A stretch of 64,000 nt of DNA from Tiliqua scincoides (Eukaryota; Chordata; Lepidosauria; Squamata; Scincidae). The stretch is from contig NC_089823.1 of the NCBI RefSeq assembly GCF_035046505.1, forward strand, positions 8,598,044 through 8,662,043, given 5' to 3'. Below are positions 1 through 12,663 of the stretch, one piece after another; position 1 is the first letter of the stretch, and each line of letters begins with the position of its first letter. The translations under genes were made by a program, and so were the position numbers. Under the pieces are notes generated by a model, which did no database searches, had not been told where the DNA came from, and saw nothing but the letters and a program-made list of their open reading frames with translations.

Positions 1-323
1 GAAGGTTCCATGCTCCCGTGACAGCTGTTCCGCTGTGCGGTGGGCTGAGAAAGAACACCATTAAGAGTAATTAAGGAAAGAGGCTGGAACATAAGGAAGG
101 GAACCTTTACCTCCTCGAGACGAAAAGTCCTCCGTGTATACAAAAAAATGATGATTGCTCATAAGTGACCTCACCAAAACACCAGTGAGGAGGCAGATGT
201 CCAACAGACTGCAGGCAAGAATCAATGCCAACACATCCTTCTACCCCCTGCGCTTCGCTCAGTATGTTCCTCCACCACTTCAAACACACCATGCACTCAT
301 CCTTCGTTTTGGTCTTCGTTTGG
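1..323. other. unassigned sequence
   Basis: No recognisable gene or repeat. Short open frames cross it without family motifs. The CR1 fragment begins at its right edge. Confidence 0.4.
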
Positions 324-788
324 TACAAAATTATGCAGGGGATGGCCAGAGTGGATAGGGAGATGCTCTTTACACTCTCACATAATACCAGAACCAGGGG
401 ACATCCACTAAAATTGAGTGTTGGGCGGGTTAGGACAGACAAAAGAAAATATTTCTTTACTCAGCGCGTGGTCGGTCTGTGGAACTCCTTGCCACAGGAT
501 GTGGTGCTGGCGTCTAGCCTAGACGCCTTTAAAAGGGGATTGGACGAGTTTCTGGAGGAAAAATCCATTATGGGGTACAAGCCATGATGTGTATGCGCAA
601 CCTCCTGTTTTTAGGAATGGGTTAAGTCAGAATGCCAGATGTAGGGGAGAGCACCAGGATGAGGTCTCTTGTTATCTGGTGTGCTCCCTGGGACATTTGG
701 TGGGCCGCTGTGAGATACAGGAAGCTGGACTAGATGGGCCTATGGCCTGATCCAGTGGGGCTGTTCTTATGTTCTTATGTTCTTATGT
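324..788 (+). mobile_element. CR1 LINE, 5'-truncated 3' end
   Basis: The translation carries the C-terminal end of a CR1 ORF2 (motifs [15 protein letters not shown] and [13 protein letters not shown]), closely matching the longer copy at 30674-31844. The element ends in three TTCTTATG-type units, the short terminal repeat expected at a CR1 3' end. Only the last part of ORF2 and the 3' UTR remain, so this is a typical dead-on-arrival insertion. Confidence 0.9.
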
Positions 789-3131
789 CTCCAACTCTTT
801 TGCTCTCTTTCATTCCATGTCATACATTTTAAAAGCCAGAAAATGCCATTATTGACTGTGAGGGGTTAGGGATGTTGCTGGCACAGACCCCACAACCACC
901 CAAGCTCTAGGTAGTCCATCCCAGCTCCCCCCAGTCCAGGTACAAGTTTACTTGGCCCCACCCCATTCATTAACCCTGGGAGGCCAGCAGGGTGGGTCAA
1001 GGAATAGAGCCAATACAGCAGGGCACCAACTGAGTTACATTGAGATCAAGTAAGCTTAGCTAGAAAGAGCTAGACAACCAGGTCAGGAGGAAGGTCCAGG
1101 AGGTCAGAGACACAGCTTTCCCATCCTTAGCCCACCTGGGATCCCACCCCTCTGTAATGGGAAACATTGGCCAAGAGCCCAGGACCCCTCTGTCAAGGAC
1201 CACCCACCTCTGTTGGGGTTCATCCCTATTGGGGAACATAGGAAGGCACTTTCTGAACCAGTTCCTGGCAGGCTGAGGGGCTGTGATTCTACCCCCACAG
1301 GGGTCTTGATATATTAACCAATACAAGAATGCCCCCATGGTGTGTTACTTCACCTATTGGTATATTAACACCGATACATGCAGATATTCCATGTAGCTCA
1401 TGCTGGAGGAGGACTACCCTGGCCCATCCAGTGAGAAGTGATCATCTGGGAGGATGCACCTACACCACAGCATGGGAACACTGAGTTTCTGATTTTATTG
1501 GAATCTATGGAGTCTGTTAGAAGCATGCCTCTGGCAAGCCCCCCTGTCTGTACATCCAGGCCAGCAAAACGACCCTGACCAATCCCATGAGCATCTCCCA
1601 ACTCTTTTGGCATGGAGCTTCTCCTATGGGATGAGGTGGGTGCCTTGGGGGAGGGGGGACTACTTTATGATTCTAGGTAACTTATTTGCAACAACTTTCA
1701 TCAAAGTTTTAGAGATCCATGCAGTTCCTTGGAAGCACGGACCAGGGCCCGCACTGAAACAGTTATTCGCAACCTGGGGCCCGCATTCCTCTGAGAGTTC
1801 ATCCCCTACACCAGCATCATTAATCCCGCTTTGGATTCTGGGTTTACATAAAGTGAGAGCTATGTAGCAAGAAGCAGGGCTTTAATAATATTTGACCTGA
1901 TTGCAAAACAAGCTACATAGCCCTATGCCCCTTCCACATTGGCCTTGTGGAGGTGTGTGTGTGGGGGGGGGGGGGGTGCATGTGTGAGCATAAGTGCAAA
2001 ATGTGATGTACAATGAATGTATCAAATCTGCTGCCACAAAGATGTGGCAATGACCACTAGTTTAGGGGATCAGGCAAATTAATATAAGACAAGTCCATCA
2101 ACAGCTACTGGTGCATAATGGCTAGATGCACCTCTAGGCTGAGAAGGATGTGGCTGAATCACAGTTGCTGGAAGAGAGGACAGCAGCAGGAAAGCGCTAT
2201 TGCTTGTGGGCTTGCCAAGGGGCATCTGGTCGACCGCTATGGAAAACAGGTCACAGGACTATGGATCGAATCCAGCAGGGGTCTCATTATCTTCCTACAC
2301 ATCTCTTGCCTTGGAAAGCCCAGAAACAGGAGATGTAGGCAGATTGTCCTCTCTCATTGTTACTTCCCAGGAACTGGTATTCAGAGACGTACTGGAAGTT
2401 GCAAAGAGCCAGTAGCAACTGATAGGCTTCCTCTTGTAACAGAAAACTCCATCCATTAACAACATGCTGTTTGAAGAAGTATAGGTGGGACCATGATATC
2501 CAGGAGGAGGTTCTGTTCCCCCCCCTCCGCCCCGTGAATAGCAAACCCATGGATAACATGATCCATGGTGGGGGGGAGGGTTCCTTGGAAGACTTCTAGA
2601 TACAACCAAAAGTCCCTTCCATTTGTGTCCAGAGGCGTTCTGAGGTGCAGGCAGGCTACAAGCCTCAAAACGCCTCCCAGAGGCTTCTGAGAAGCATTTT
2701 CTGTTTTTTGTAAAACCAAAGTACATCTCAGAAGCCTCTGGGATGCTATCTGAGGTGTGCAACCACAGAGGCCGCATGAGATCTCCATGTTTCTCAGAAC
2801 ACCACCTGAACTTGATTAGAAGGCACTTCTGGACACATCTGGGCAGTTCAGTGAGACCCTCCAGTCACTGGTTTGGAATCTGCAGTAACTCAAATCTGTG
2901 GGTTCTGAACCTGCAGCTCAGAAGGGCCCAGTAACAGACCTGCCCTCGAGGTGCCCTAGGGCAAAGGTCCGTGATGCCGCGCCCCCATACCATGCTACCA
3001 CCCCCATGCTTACCGGTGAAACGGAGCCTTACACAACTCTGGGATCAACTGACTAAACGTTCTGAGGCTTCCCCGCTGTCTTAAACTTCCGGGAAGCCAG
3101 AAGTACAGTTTCCAATCACTTTGGGAGACTC
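789..3131. other. unassigned, no supported gene
   Basis: No coding exon could be supported. A run of G residues lies near 1963-1977. The open frames at 2118-2788 overlap on both strands with no domain and look like chance. A 17-bp inverted repeat (2675-2691 and 2727-2743, arm TCCCAGAGGCTTCTGAG) may mark an old DNA element. Confidence 0.4.
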
Positions 3132-3312
3132 AGGGCCCAATCCTATCCAGCTCTCCAGCACTGGTGCAACCCTAATGCAGCCCCGAGGAAAGGGGACAAA
3201 TGTTCCCATACCTCAAGGTGACATCTGTGATTGCCTCCCCACCACAGAATGTAATACATGCCCCCCTGGCACAGCAGCACCCGCACTGGAAAATTGGATA
3301 GGATTGGGCCAT
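3132..3312. mobile_element. small terminal-inverted-repeat MITE
   Basis: The stretch begins with GGCCCAATCCTATCC and ends with the near reverse complement GGATAGGATTGGGCC. It is about 180 bp and non-coding. Related termini recur at 16437-16489 and 60055-60527. This fits a non-autonomous cut-and-paste transposon; the superfamily is not resolved. Confidence 0.65.
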
Positions 3313-3847
3313 CAGTAAGGCTTCCCACGTGGTCCTAGAGTCTCGCAAGCTCAGTGCCCAGGGCATTTGCCCAGCACTTTTGCCCAGTTCTAGGTCCACC
3401 ACTGAGAGGGCCCACAGTACTTCCTTTTGTCTATTCTGCATCTCCTGCTACTTGATTTCATTGAATGATGCAAGGTTCTAGCCTGAAACGAGTGCCTTCT
3501 CTGCCAGCTTCGCCATCTGAGAATGAACTGGTGAAAGGGGGGTGTGTGCTTTGAGCTCAGTACTATAAATGGAATTATCCATCCTGACCAGTTCCCCTTT
3601 CCTTTCAATTCAACCTTGCATCTTGTAGCAGGGTTTGCACACCAAAGATCTCAGTCTAATACCTGGAGCACCTTTGAAGGTTGGAAGCCACAAGTCGTCC
3701 CACCTTGCCTCTAAAATAACTCCACAACCAACGAGCTTCCAATTTAACCAGGTTTATTAACACATCAGGCTCAGCCATTTTACTTGTGATCATTTTCCTC
3801 TTTTGACACACTTTTCGATCAAAGCCATATCACATTTATCTGTGAAT
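3313..3847. other. unassigned sequence
   Basis: I see no gene or identifiable repeat between the MITE and the 5S SINE. Confidence 0.4.
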
Positions 3848-3858
3848 GGGAAGACAAA

Positions 3859-4034
3859 CTGTTACCAGCAGTTGTGAGCAGCAGCTGTTACCCTGCACAT
3901 GCCTGATCTCGTCTGATCTTGGAAGCTACGCTGGGTCTGACCTGGTTTAGTACTTGGATGGGAGACCGCCTGGGAATACTGGGTGCTGTAGGCTTATACC
4001 ATAGTCTTTCGCGACTGAAGGCTGCCAACCATTT
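3859..4034 (+). repeat. 5S rRNA-derived SINE (full length)
   Basis: The body matches vertebrate 5S rRNA, including CTGATCTCG-like and TACTTGGATGGGAGACCGCC segments that hold the internal RNA polymerase III promoter. It is followed by a non-5S tail (TATACCATAGTCTTTCG...). Exact 11-bp target-site duplications, GGGAAGACAAA, lie at 3848-3858 and 4035-4045. Changes in the 5S body and the foreign tail argue against a working 5S gene. Confidence 0.9.
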
Positions 4035-4045
4035 GGGAAGACAAA

Positions 4046-5454
4046 AAACCCACCAGTAAACAAACTGATCCTGATCATTAATTCATGGGTGGGGTGGGGG
4101 AAACAGAACTGCCATCACCGCTTTGCCTGGTTACAGATTGGTTTAAAGAGGCCATTTGTAATCAGCAGATATTATCCTTCCATTCATCTGATTATTCCAA
4201 ATTTGAAAATGTCTTGTCAGAGTAGTGTGAGGTTCCTTAATGGTAAAGAGGGATTTTCATGCTCAGATATAAATCTTGCCTTATAGATTTATTTGAAGGA
4301 GGATAGGAGGGGGCTGTCAAAGTTTTGCCTTAATGAGCCTTCCTAACAAAAGAAATAGAATCTTGAAAGACTTTCAGGGTAGAAGTGAAAAAAGAGAGAC
4401 AGGCAGCCTCAGCTGGTGCTGCCTTCCTGAGCTTGGCGCACCAAAGGTCCCAGGAAGGAGCAAAGCCGCAAGTCATGCTTGCCACAGTGCGACCCTCCCT
4501 CCTGCTGAAACAGTGACTGTAGGTGACTGCCGAATCCAACAGTGAGTTCCTCTCTAGCATGTCCATTGAGAACGTGTATTCTGAGAAAATAAGAGAGGGA
4601 GATTGGCAGTTTGATGCTCTGTGGGAGCTCATGGGAGGCTGCAGAAGCTGGTTGGCATCCAATTCATTCCTGGTATCCACTGTTTGCGCTTAAGGGTCTC
4701 TGCCCAGGACTCCAGTGGGAATTATTATTTTAAAGCAATAATAAAATAAAATAGTTAACATTTTTCTTTTTCTCTATTTCATCATATTTATAAATCAATT
4801 TCCCACAAAAGGGTGTAACCAAAGTAGCTGACGATCAATTAAACACGCAATTAGAACAAAATTAATGAAGCAATAATCAGTGGAAAGCAAAGGGCAGCAG
4901 GAGAATAGTAAAGACAAAACAATTTAATTCCATATGCTTGATGAAATACAAATGTCATAATAGTCTGCCTAAACACAGGAAGAGAGGGAGCCTGCCAGGT
5001 ATTTTGCAACTACAGAGCCACCACCATAAAAGCCCTGCCTCAGGTATCTGACAGCTGTACAGATAGCAGTGATGGCCCAAAATCAGGGTGTCCAGCCCCA
5101 GGTGGGGTACCTGCCACCCCAGGGATTTCAGGTTTGATGGGGTCCACAACAAATCATGGCTGTTAGGCAAATAGAGTAACTCCCCCTCTGCAGGCCCAGA
5201 GTGCTTGGCTCAGATAGGCTACAGAGGAAGGGAGTTGCTTCACCCTTATCCTTCTCTCCACTTGTAGCTCCTTGTAGGCTCACAGTCCAGCCTGCTTCCT
5301 CACTAGCCAGCCTCTTTGCCACCACTGATCTTCACCCCTGGCCTGCCCCTGACTTATAAAGGGTTTGACAGCCCCCTCTGAACCTGCCCCTTCCTCCCTC
5401 CCTGGTATAAGGTCTGTCTCAGGATCCTGCCCCCCTTCTCCCCCTTGCTTCCTC
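4046..5454. other. unassigned sequence
   Basis: No gene supported. AT-rich, apparently single-copy DNA around 4700-4960 is followed by more GC-rich sequence with overlapping chance frames. Confidence 0.4.
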
Positions 5455-5655
5455 GGTCCCTCTCCCAGAATCAAACCCCTGCAGATGTTGAGGCACGACC
5501 TTATTCCATTAGGACCAATGGAGGAACAAGAAACTTGGTCTTTAAATAGTCTTTAAATCTATTTTTTCCACTTTTTTATCCACGGATTTTTTTAATCCAC
5601 TAGGGATTCTGCAACGGAACCGCAGCAGATGACGAGGGATGACCTGTACACTATG
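5455..5655 (-). mobile_element. Tigger-like MITE copy
   Basis: A closely similar copy lies at 62600-62815. Read on the minus strand, the terminus starts TACAGGTCATCCCTCG, like the ends of Tc1/mariner-Tigger elements that insert at TA. No transposase is encoded. Confidence 0.6.
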
Positions 5656-7980
5656 ATCTCGTGCAGACATACCTGGGAAGAAGCCCTGTTGGACATTAGT
5701 GGGGCTTACATTCCCATAGACTTGCATAAGATTGAGCTGTATGGATACTTCTGAGGAGGATCACCTTCAGCTCTGTGAACCTGTCCTTCAGCTGAACCTT
5801 AAATTATCTCAAAAACCAGATGTACACTATGCCACTGCCATGCAGCTGCTACCAGCTCCATGCGATAGGTTGTGAAGCAAGCTGGTCACCCACTTGTGGG
5901 TCTCTCTAACCACCAACAGCCCACACATTGATTCTTCTTAGGATCATGGTTTTCAATTTTTTTCTTACTCCAGCACACTGACCTCTATGGTCCCCTCTAT
6001 GGTCTTTGCCTCTTGTGACATCACTTCTGGCTTCTGGGAGACTGATTCATGTTCTGTGGGTCTATTTCTAGGGCAACTGCCTGTTATAACAAATTCTCTG
6101 TCCCTCTTCCTTCACCTGTTTAGAGCCATAGAACCCGGAAGAGTTATTCAGTGATTTTCAATGCTGTGGTCCAAAATTCCGTGGCACACCAGTGGACCTC
6201 TTTGTGGCACACTGGTTGAAAATCGCTGTCTTCAGAGGAAGAAGGTGGGGAAGCATGCTTAGCTTCTCTCTCACACAGTTGCATTCCAATAATCACTTTC
6301 CAAGGGAGATAAATGTGCATGGTGCAGGAAGCAAAGTACTCTCAGGGCCAACTTATCCAGTGGGCACATGGCCTAGAGCCACAATACCTTTAGGGGCCCA
6401 TGAAAATAGTTTAATTTCTTTTAAAATTAGAAGAAGAAAAAATAACTTTTAGGGTTGATGAAAATGTTTTAATTTTGTTCTTACATCAGAAAAAAGAAAC
6501 TTTTAGAGCCCATGAAAATCTATTAAATTTTGCTGACACATTTGATCCCTGTTGTGTATATGTGACTTTGGGCAGAAATGGCTTAAGCCTTTTGGGTAAA
6601 GAAATGGGTTAAAACAGAAAAAAATGAAATAAAATGTTGATGTCTTTAAAGGTATACTAAAAATCACTTTCAATGTTGGTATTATGATGGTGGGAGGGAC
6701 CATGAAGGCAAAGTGCCTCTGACTTTGTAGGAAAAAAGACAGTGATTTTTTTTTTTTTAACTGCTGGATTTCAGATGCACAGGATACGTTCCAGACCATA
6801 TCAAGCTTGTATTTGAGACACCACTTATGACTTCTTCATTGTACTCCTTTGCATTTCTTGTCTGTTCAAATAAAGTATTTCCAATAAAAAATGGGGAAAG
6901 GGGGGGATGGAGATTAACTCTTTTGTTATTTATCTGCTTCCATTTTCCTCTGGCTGAGAATTCACTTACCTAACCCTTCACCCAGAATGCCCAGAAGACA
7001 ACTAAATTCTCAGATGTCCTTTCAGAAGAAATACTGAAGTAGTAGCATTTTTGAGCCTATCACCCAGGAAACACACACACAGACATGCACACTGTGTGGT
7101 TACTAGAGTGTCCTTGTTCATAACCAACGTCCAGGGCTTTATCCATCTGAAGGATACGGATGTGACTTGCAAAATGTTATAGCAGCATTGTGCATTGTGG
7201 GTATTGTACCTGCGGATGGGATTAGTCCAGATTCATTGTCCTTAGAGCTGTAACCCATTCATTTCAGGGTGACAGAACCATGCAACACAATAGGTTTGAT
7301 GTGGGTGGTATATCTAGGAATCACCTAGTCTGGCCTCTGATGTATATATCAGAGTATCAGATGTATATATCTGATGTATATACATGCAGAAGCAGTATAG
7401 TGTGCCAGGACCCATTAGAGAGGGCGCATGGGGGACATCGTACCTCCGCCTGGAGTCAAAAAGGGGGCCCAGAATCCAAAGCCTGAAATTTTGTGGGATC
7501 TCGGAAAATGGTTGCATATATTGTGTGTATATGCAACCATATATTGTGTGAAGTCTAGCATTCACATTTTGTGTTAGCAAACATAGTTTTATATATTGTA
7601 GTTTGTCGAAAGTAAGATCTACTGATTGTATTAAATTATGATTCCATGGAGAACGGGAGGAACACCCCCCCCCCCAAAAAAAAACTTAGTACCCTGAAAG
7701 GGGCCCAAACTTTATACCCCCTGATGAAATTCCTCTCTATTACCTATCCACCAGCAGGGTTTCCTTTAGGGTCTGTGCCAGGGCCATGCAGTGGGTGGGG
7801 AGACGGGGGAGGCAAGTGAGGCAGAGCCTCCCCACTGGAGTTCTACAAAAAGCGCCATTGCTGTGTGAAGCACCAGAGCACCCATACTCATGCGCACAGC
7901 TTCTCCACCCACACCACGCCCCTGGGGGAAAGAGATCTCTGCAGCCCCTCGTGAAAAATCCCCTGTAAAGAGAGACCTAA
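5656..7980. other. mostly unassigned, with a short hAT-like remnant
   Basis: A 76-bp remnant at 6151-6226 starts CAGTGATTTTCAA and ends TTGAAAATCGCTG, like the element at 14841-15069. A second decayed relative may lie near 5940-6090. TATA-rich simple sequence occurs at 7340-7385. No gene is supported. Confidence 0.45.
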
Positions 7981-8133
7981 CTAGAAAAGGATCCTAAGCC
8001 TCGCTGCAAACTCCCTTGGGGGGGAGAAGGTGCTTTGGATCATATGGGCTGAGCAAGGGGAGTGGCAGCTTGTGCAGGACAGAGGGTGGGTGGGAGTTTG
8101 TGAATGAGGTTTGGGGATGTGCTGGCTCAAGGG

Positions 8134-8152
8134 ACTACATTCCCCAGCAGGC
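8134..8152 (+). promoter_or_regulatory. ZNF143-like promoter motif, KRAB-ZNF copy A
   Basis: The motif ACTACATTCCCCAGCAGGC resembles the ZNF143/SBS class (ACTACAAnTCCCAGnnnGC), which is common in KRAB zinc-finger promoters. An identical motif in the same context lies at 19087-19105 upstream of copy B. The surrounding GC-rich sequence fits a promoter and first non-coding exon. The transcription start is inferred, not seen. Confidence 0.5.
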
Positions 8153-8389
8153 CCTGTTGTGACCAGGACTCTGAGCCTGAAGGGGGAGGAGGAGCCTTGC
8201 TGCAGGCCTGGCACAAGGAGGGCATCCTCTGGGGGGCCTGAACCTAGCCAGGGAGGGAGGGGAAAGGGGGTGGCCTGGGAGCTGCAGGTGTGTGCAGAAG
8301 ACTGGCAGATCCTGGGGTGGGGGGGAGAAGGAGAGACAGGGCTGTGGCTCTGCACTGGGGAGGTCCAGGAGGGAGAAGGGCTGCTGGAC

Positions 8390-8588
8390 TCCCCTCCTGC
8401 ACCCATGAAGGGCGGCCTGTGCTGGACTGGCATCCACTTGTGCCTGGTTAGGGACCTGATGCAGCCCCCTTTGGGCGTCCTCTTCCTAGGCCCCTCCAGT
8501 GATAGCCAGGCCCAGACTCTCCTCCTGCACCTGTGAAGGGCAGCCTGTGCTGGCCTGGCACCCACTTGTGCCTGGTTAGGGACCTTGT
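8390..8588. repeat. GC-rich 125-bp minisatellite, about 1.4 units
   Basis: CTCCTGCACC-type segments recur 125 bp apart. The same unit is present more than three times at 19340-19770 in the duplicated region. Open frames across it (7981-8565 and 8111-8536) are GC-driven and overlap on opposite strands. Confidence 0.7.
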
Positions 8589-9916
8589 TGGGAAAAGGTT
8601 TTGTTAAGCACTGTGGCCTGTTGTGCGAAGTGCGGACCTTTCTGGGAACTCAGGCAGGCAGGTCTTCTGCCTGATGCCATTCCAGTGAGAAGACTTCCTT
8701 CTGAAGGCCGGCTGCATGAAGCACAGGCCAGAAGCACTAGTGCGCTGGGTTTTTTGTTTGTTTTAAGCTTCCAAGTCATTTTTTTTTCAGTTAGTAGCTT
8801 GCTAGGCATGCTAAGATTTTGCAAAACAAGTTTGGAGCTAGAGGAGATGGCCGTCTCCATGAACTTCAGTCTTTCAGTGTTCACTTGCTTCTCACACGCT
8901 GGAGATGCAATGGAAAAAGAGACTACACAAAAACTGCACGGAAAATGGTGTTGCACTCCAAAGTATATGGGGGGGTAATCTAGACGTGCAGGGGTTGGAG
9001 TGGCACGATCCTGTCCCCCGTTGAGGGGGACAATCGTAAGCATGCAGGGAGCCAGGTTTTATACTACTAAGTTAGCAGGAAAAAGTGGGTAGTCTGGTGA
9101 GTGCGTGCAAAGGTGAAACACGAACATGCCCCTAGTGCACTAGAAAGGGAAAAAACCAGGGGTAGCTTACGTCTGGGGTAGCTTACTTTGAGGAGGTCTC
9201 TGTGAGAACCACCCAACTGCAGGATGCAGCACATGCCCCATTGGCACAGCCAGGCCAGTGCTGGAAAGTTGGTGAAGATCTGGGCCTCATTTACTTACCT
9301 CCATCTGAAGGAGTGTCTCCCATCTGTGACTGCAGGCCTCACTTAGGAGACTGATCTTGGTCAGGATTGTGCTTCTGTTACGCTAATACTTTCCTCCATA
9401 TATTGCCAATTTATTGTTCTTCTCTAAATTGTTCCAATAGATTTTCCATTGGTTTAAACTTACCCGGCTTGGTTTCTGGGTATTGTTGAGTTCCCATCAG
9501 GCAGAGTCCTCAGTCCCTTTGACACTGACTGTGGGGAATTCACCAGAGATTATGCAGCCCGCTTTGGGAATCCTGTTCCTATGCCTTGCCAGTGACTGCA
9601 GGTTCTCCAGGCCTTCCCTTCCCTATTAAATCATCTCTTCTGGTTCACCAGGTACCAGGGTGATTGCTGGAACCCCCCAGTGTTGGTGCAGAGAGGCTAA
9701 GCTCCTCTCCCAATGCTCCTCTGGCCAAGACTGTGTCTACATTCAAAGATCGTGGGCTCTACCCTTCAGGACGTATAGTCGTGACGTTCCCCCATGAATC
9801 TGCCTAATCTCCTCTGCAGCCATCACTGCAAATGGTGGAAAGGAAGCAAGCATGTACATGGAGCAGGTATTCCAGGTTAAAACAACTCAGAAATATCTCC
9901 TTTCTTCTCCTGGCAG
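8589..9916 (+). other. upstream flank of KRAB-ZNF copy A
   Basis: Blocks here match the region upstream of copy B: about 8800-8880 with 20330-20430, 8890-9150 with 18720-18960, 9290-9450 with 20610-20770, and 9656-9850 with 20849-20943 plus 21361-21480. The 8890-9150 block lies downstream of the minisatellite here but upstream of it in copy B, so local order has changed. Non-coding 5' exons may lie within it. Confidence 0.5.
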
Positions 9917-11235
9917 ACAGTAGAGAATCCGAGCAAACCAACCCTTGTGAAGGAACAGAAACGGCTGCCTCTCATCCAGACCAGGTGTTTTCTCCCTGTC
10001 TCTGCCCTTTTCTGTCATAGGACTTTCTCCTCCCGTCTCCTTTTTCACCTCCAAGTTGCTTTCCTTGGGGCTCCATTGTGTGTGCATGTTCGTGGCAGGA
10101 GTCCCCCTGTATAGTTTCAGAGTGAGCGTGTCAGAATAGCAGGGATGGGCAAGTCAACTCATAAGACTTGGCCTCAAATTGCCAAGCTCACATTTCCAGG
10201 ACTCCTGCGGATTCGAGACACATGTGTTGTACAACTCAAGTGACTTGTGAGTTTTTTCTCAGGAACAAGCAGTTGCTGGGATTTGATCAGTGCTTTCTGC
10301 ACTGCCACAATCACTCAAGGAACAGCAGAGCTTTTGTTTACAGGTGGGATGGGGACAGCAGGGGAGTGTTCAATGAGAACTCAGTCACACACACACCACC
10401 AGCAGCTCCATTTTTTCTGTGCAGTTGCGCCTGACTCGTTTATTGAAGAGTCTGACTCTAGTGAAACAGAGTCCCAGAAAGCCTATGGCCGAGTCCCGAA
10501 GCCCACCCATCAAGTCTCGTGCATGAGTCGAGTCAAACGAGGTGGGGACTCGGAACTCAACTGGAATCTCGCTGCCGTGGATCCCTGCAGATAGTGAGTC
10601 TGAGTTGAAACCCCATTTTGGTTCTAAAGCACACTCAGTAAACTTTGGTGCACCACAGTTCTTGGCAAAAGGTCTTCAGCACCAGATCCCTGCCATTATC
10701 TTCAACATGGGATCCCCACACACCATTATGTGAGTGAGTTCCACATGTTTTTGAAAAGCACTGCCGGTAACATAGTGCAGGGGCTCAAGTGGGTGCATAC
10801 AATCCTGGACAAGCCTCCACGGCAGCCAGAGCAGCAGGAAGTGATATTTTGGTTGTGATGGGGATTATAATGTGTGAAAGCAGCTATACAATGCACAAGG
10901 TTCTGAGTCCTGGCTACAATTTCCTGGCAATAAGCCCCATTGAAAGCAGGGGGCTCACTTCTGGGCTTCCATTCATAGCATTATGGTGTCAATTTGGGGA
11001 CTGGAATGGAAGGAAAGGATCCTCTGGGCCTCCTTTCAGGAAACTTGGGGATCTTCATTGGAGCTGGAAGCCCACGAGGTAGAAATAGAAATGCAGAGCG
11101 GAGAGGGGATGTGTGTGAGAATGTGCTCTCAGACTCAGAAACGTTTGGACCTTTCAGGGAACTGGAATTAAACTCTCCCTTTGGATCGCAGCCCTGGCCG
11201 ACATGCTAATAGGACATTTCCACTTTTCCTTTCAG

Positions 11236-11362
11236 AGCCCAATTTCATTCGCAGAGGTAGCCCTGTATTTCAGCAGTGATGAGTGGGCTCTGCTGGATCC
11301 AAGCCAGAGGCAACTCTATGAAGAAGTCATGATGGACAATCATGAAAATGTGATCTTTGTAG
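11236..11362 (+). pseudogene. KRAB-A box exon of copy A
   Basis: The exon is exactly 127 bp, the usual size of a KRAB-A exon, with acceptor TTTCAG and donor GTAAGG. It encodes a KRAB-A box containing FAEVALYFSSDEWALLDPSQ. The Asp of the usual DV motif is Glu, and the usual VMLEN is VMMDN. It starts in phase 0 and ends one base into a codon, which fits the finger exon at 16700. Confidence 0.85.
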
Positions 11363-11389
11363 GTAAGGAGAATCCTTTGACCCTTAATT

Positions 11390-12395
11390 GATTGATGACC
11401 CAGGTAGGAACCTCTGCTCTAATGCGTGTTGCCAAGGGGAGCTGTTGGCCAGGCTGCTTGACTTGGACATGGCTCCTGATATGCCTGATACAGACACACC
11501 CTCCCCTTCCAGCCATTCCAGATCTCGGTCTCTTGAAGAAAGTAGCCCCAACTTGGGGACATCATGCCATAAATTAGCTGGAAGTCCCTTGCTGCCCTTT
11601 GGAGGAGGTGGACATACCTTGGAGGGCACGACCCTCTATGTTTGGGCTCTCCCATATGCAGGACATGCCTGAGAGAGCAACAGCCTGTGTATTCCAGCCC
11701 AAATACTGAAATGGCCTTGAGCGCTCAGATGGGAGAGCAGCAGAGGACAGATGTCTCTGGGTAATTTGGAACTTTTTCTTGTGGAATGTACAGGGATGAA
11801 AAATGTCTTTCCTTGAGGGAGAGGTGGGAGTACAAAGCAGAGAAGGAGAAAAATATCTTCACTCTTGTCTTAGATCACACTGCTGTGGTAGCTCTCCTTA
11901 TAGGATCCTGGGAATTGTAGTTTGGGTATGAGCAGTATCTTCAAGAGATGGTGACTGATTCTCCAGGTCCCTTGTTGTCTGATGAAACTCGGGTCAGTAG
12001 CTTGACTTGAAACTGGGCAGATGGTAGGAAGCCTCAGATCCCAGAGGATTGTGGAGGAAGGCCATTCTTTTAATTGTCAGAGCAATCGCCCACCTACCAC
12101 GCGTCCCTACTCTATCAATCAGGCTAAACATTTGGCAGAAACACATTTCATGCATGCCCCTGTCTTGCTCACACAGCACCTTTGACCCAGTGAACAAAAG
12201 CCACGTCTTGGGAGCTTCCTGACTTGGACTAGAGGCATAAGAACATTTGAAAACCATAGGTGGCCTCACCAACTTTATGGCTAAATTCAATCAAAAAGCA
12301 CCACCAGAGAACCCACACAGGGAATCTGCCCAGAAGGAGGTCTGGGGTATACATGGGTCTCCCCTCAAACAATTTTTTAAAATAGAATGAAAATA
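11390..12395. other. intron 2 sequence of copy A
   Basis: The first part (to about 11880) is collinear with 24330-24924 of copy B; homology stops where the DIRS-like element begins in B. The site GGGAATTGTAGTTT near 11911 is a reverse-oriented ZNF143-like motif, also seen at 35490 and 35630. Confidence 0.55.
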
Positions 12396-12540
12396 ATACA
12401 GGTTGAGTCTCATTATTTGCGTGGGTTCCGCTCTCAGAACTCACATGGATGGCAAAATAAGCACTATAGCAAATCAATTTAAAAAACAAAGTTTCTTTGC
12501 ACAAGCAATTTAAAAACAGCTTTGCTGGCCTTTGTGATGT
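12396..12540 (+). mobile_element. Tigger-like MITE fragment
   Basis: The left end reads TACAGGTTGAGTCTC, a pogo/Tigger-type terminus, followed by sequence rich in short A and T runs. It stops at the 5S SINE at 12541. Confidence 0.5.
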
Positions 12541-12663
12541 TGGTTGGCAACCTTCAGTCTCAAAAGACTATGGTATAAGCCTACAGCACCTGGTATTCCC
12601 TGGTGGTCTCCCATCCAAGTACTAACCAGGCCTGACCCTGTTTAGCTTCCAAGATCAAACCAA
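12541..12663 (-). repeat. 5S rRNA-derived SINE, truncated
   Basis: On the plus strand it begins with the tail complement GGTTGGCAACCTTCAGTC and continues into the complement of 5S rRNA up to TTTAGCTTCCAAGATC. The 5S 5' part is missing. Confidence 0.85.

Noticed and set aside
2295-2777. 160-codon minus-strand frame
   Set aside because: Several overlapping frames on both strands and no recognisable motif.
3894-4010. Functional 5S rRNA gene
   Set aside because: The body is mutated, is fused to a LINE-type tail and has target-site duplications; four other 5S-derived loci here share the same tail.
7981-8565. 194-codon Pro/Ser-rich protein and its 141-codon opposite-strand partner
   Set aside because: They arise from GC-rich minisatellite and promoter-like DNA, with no domain.
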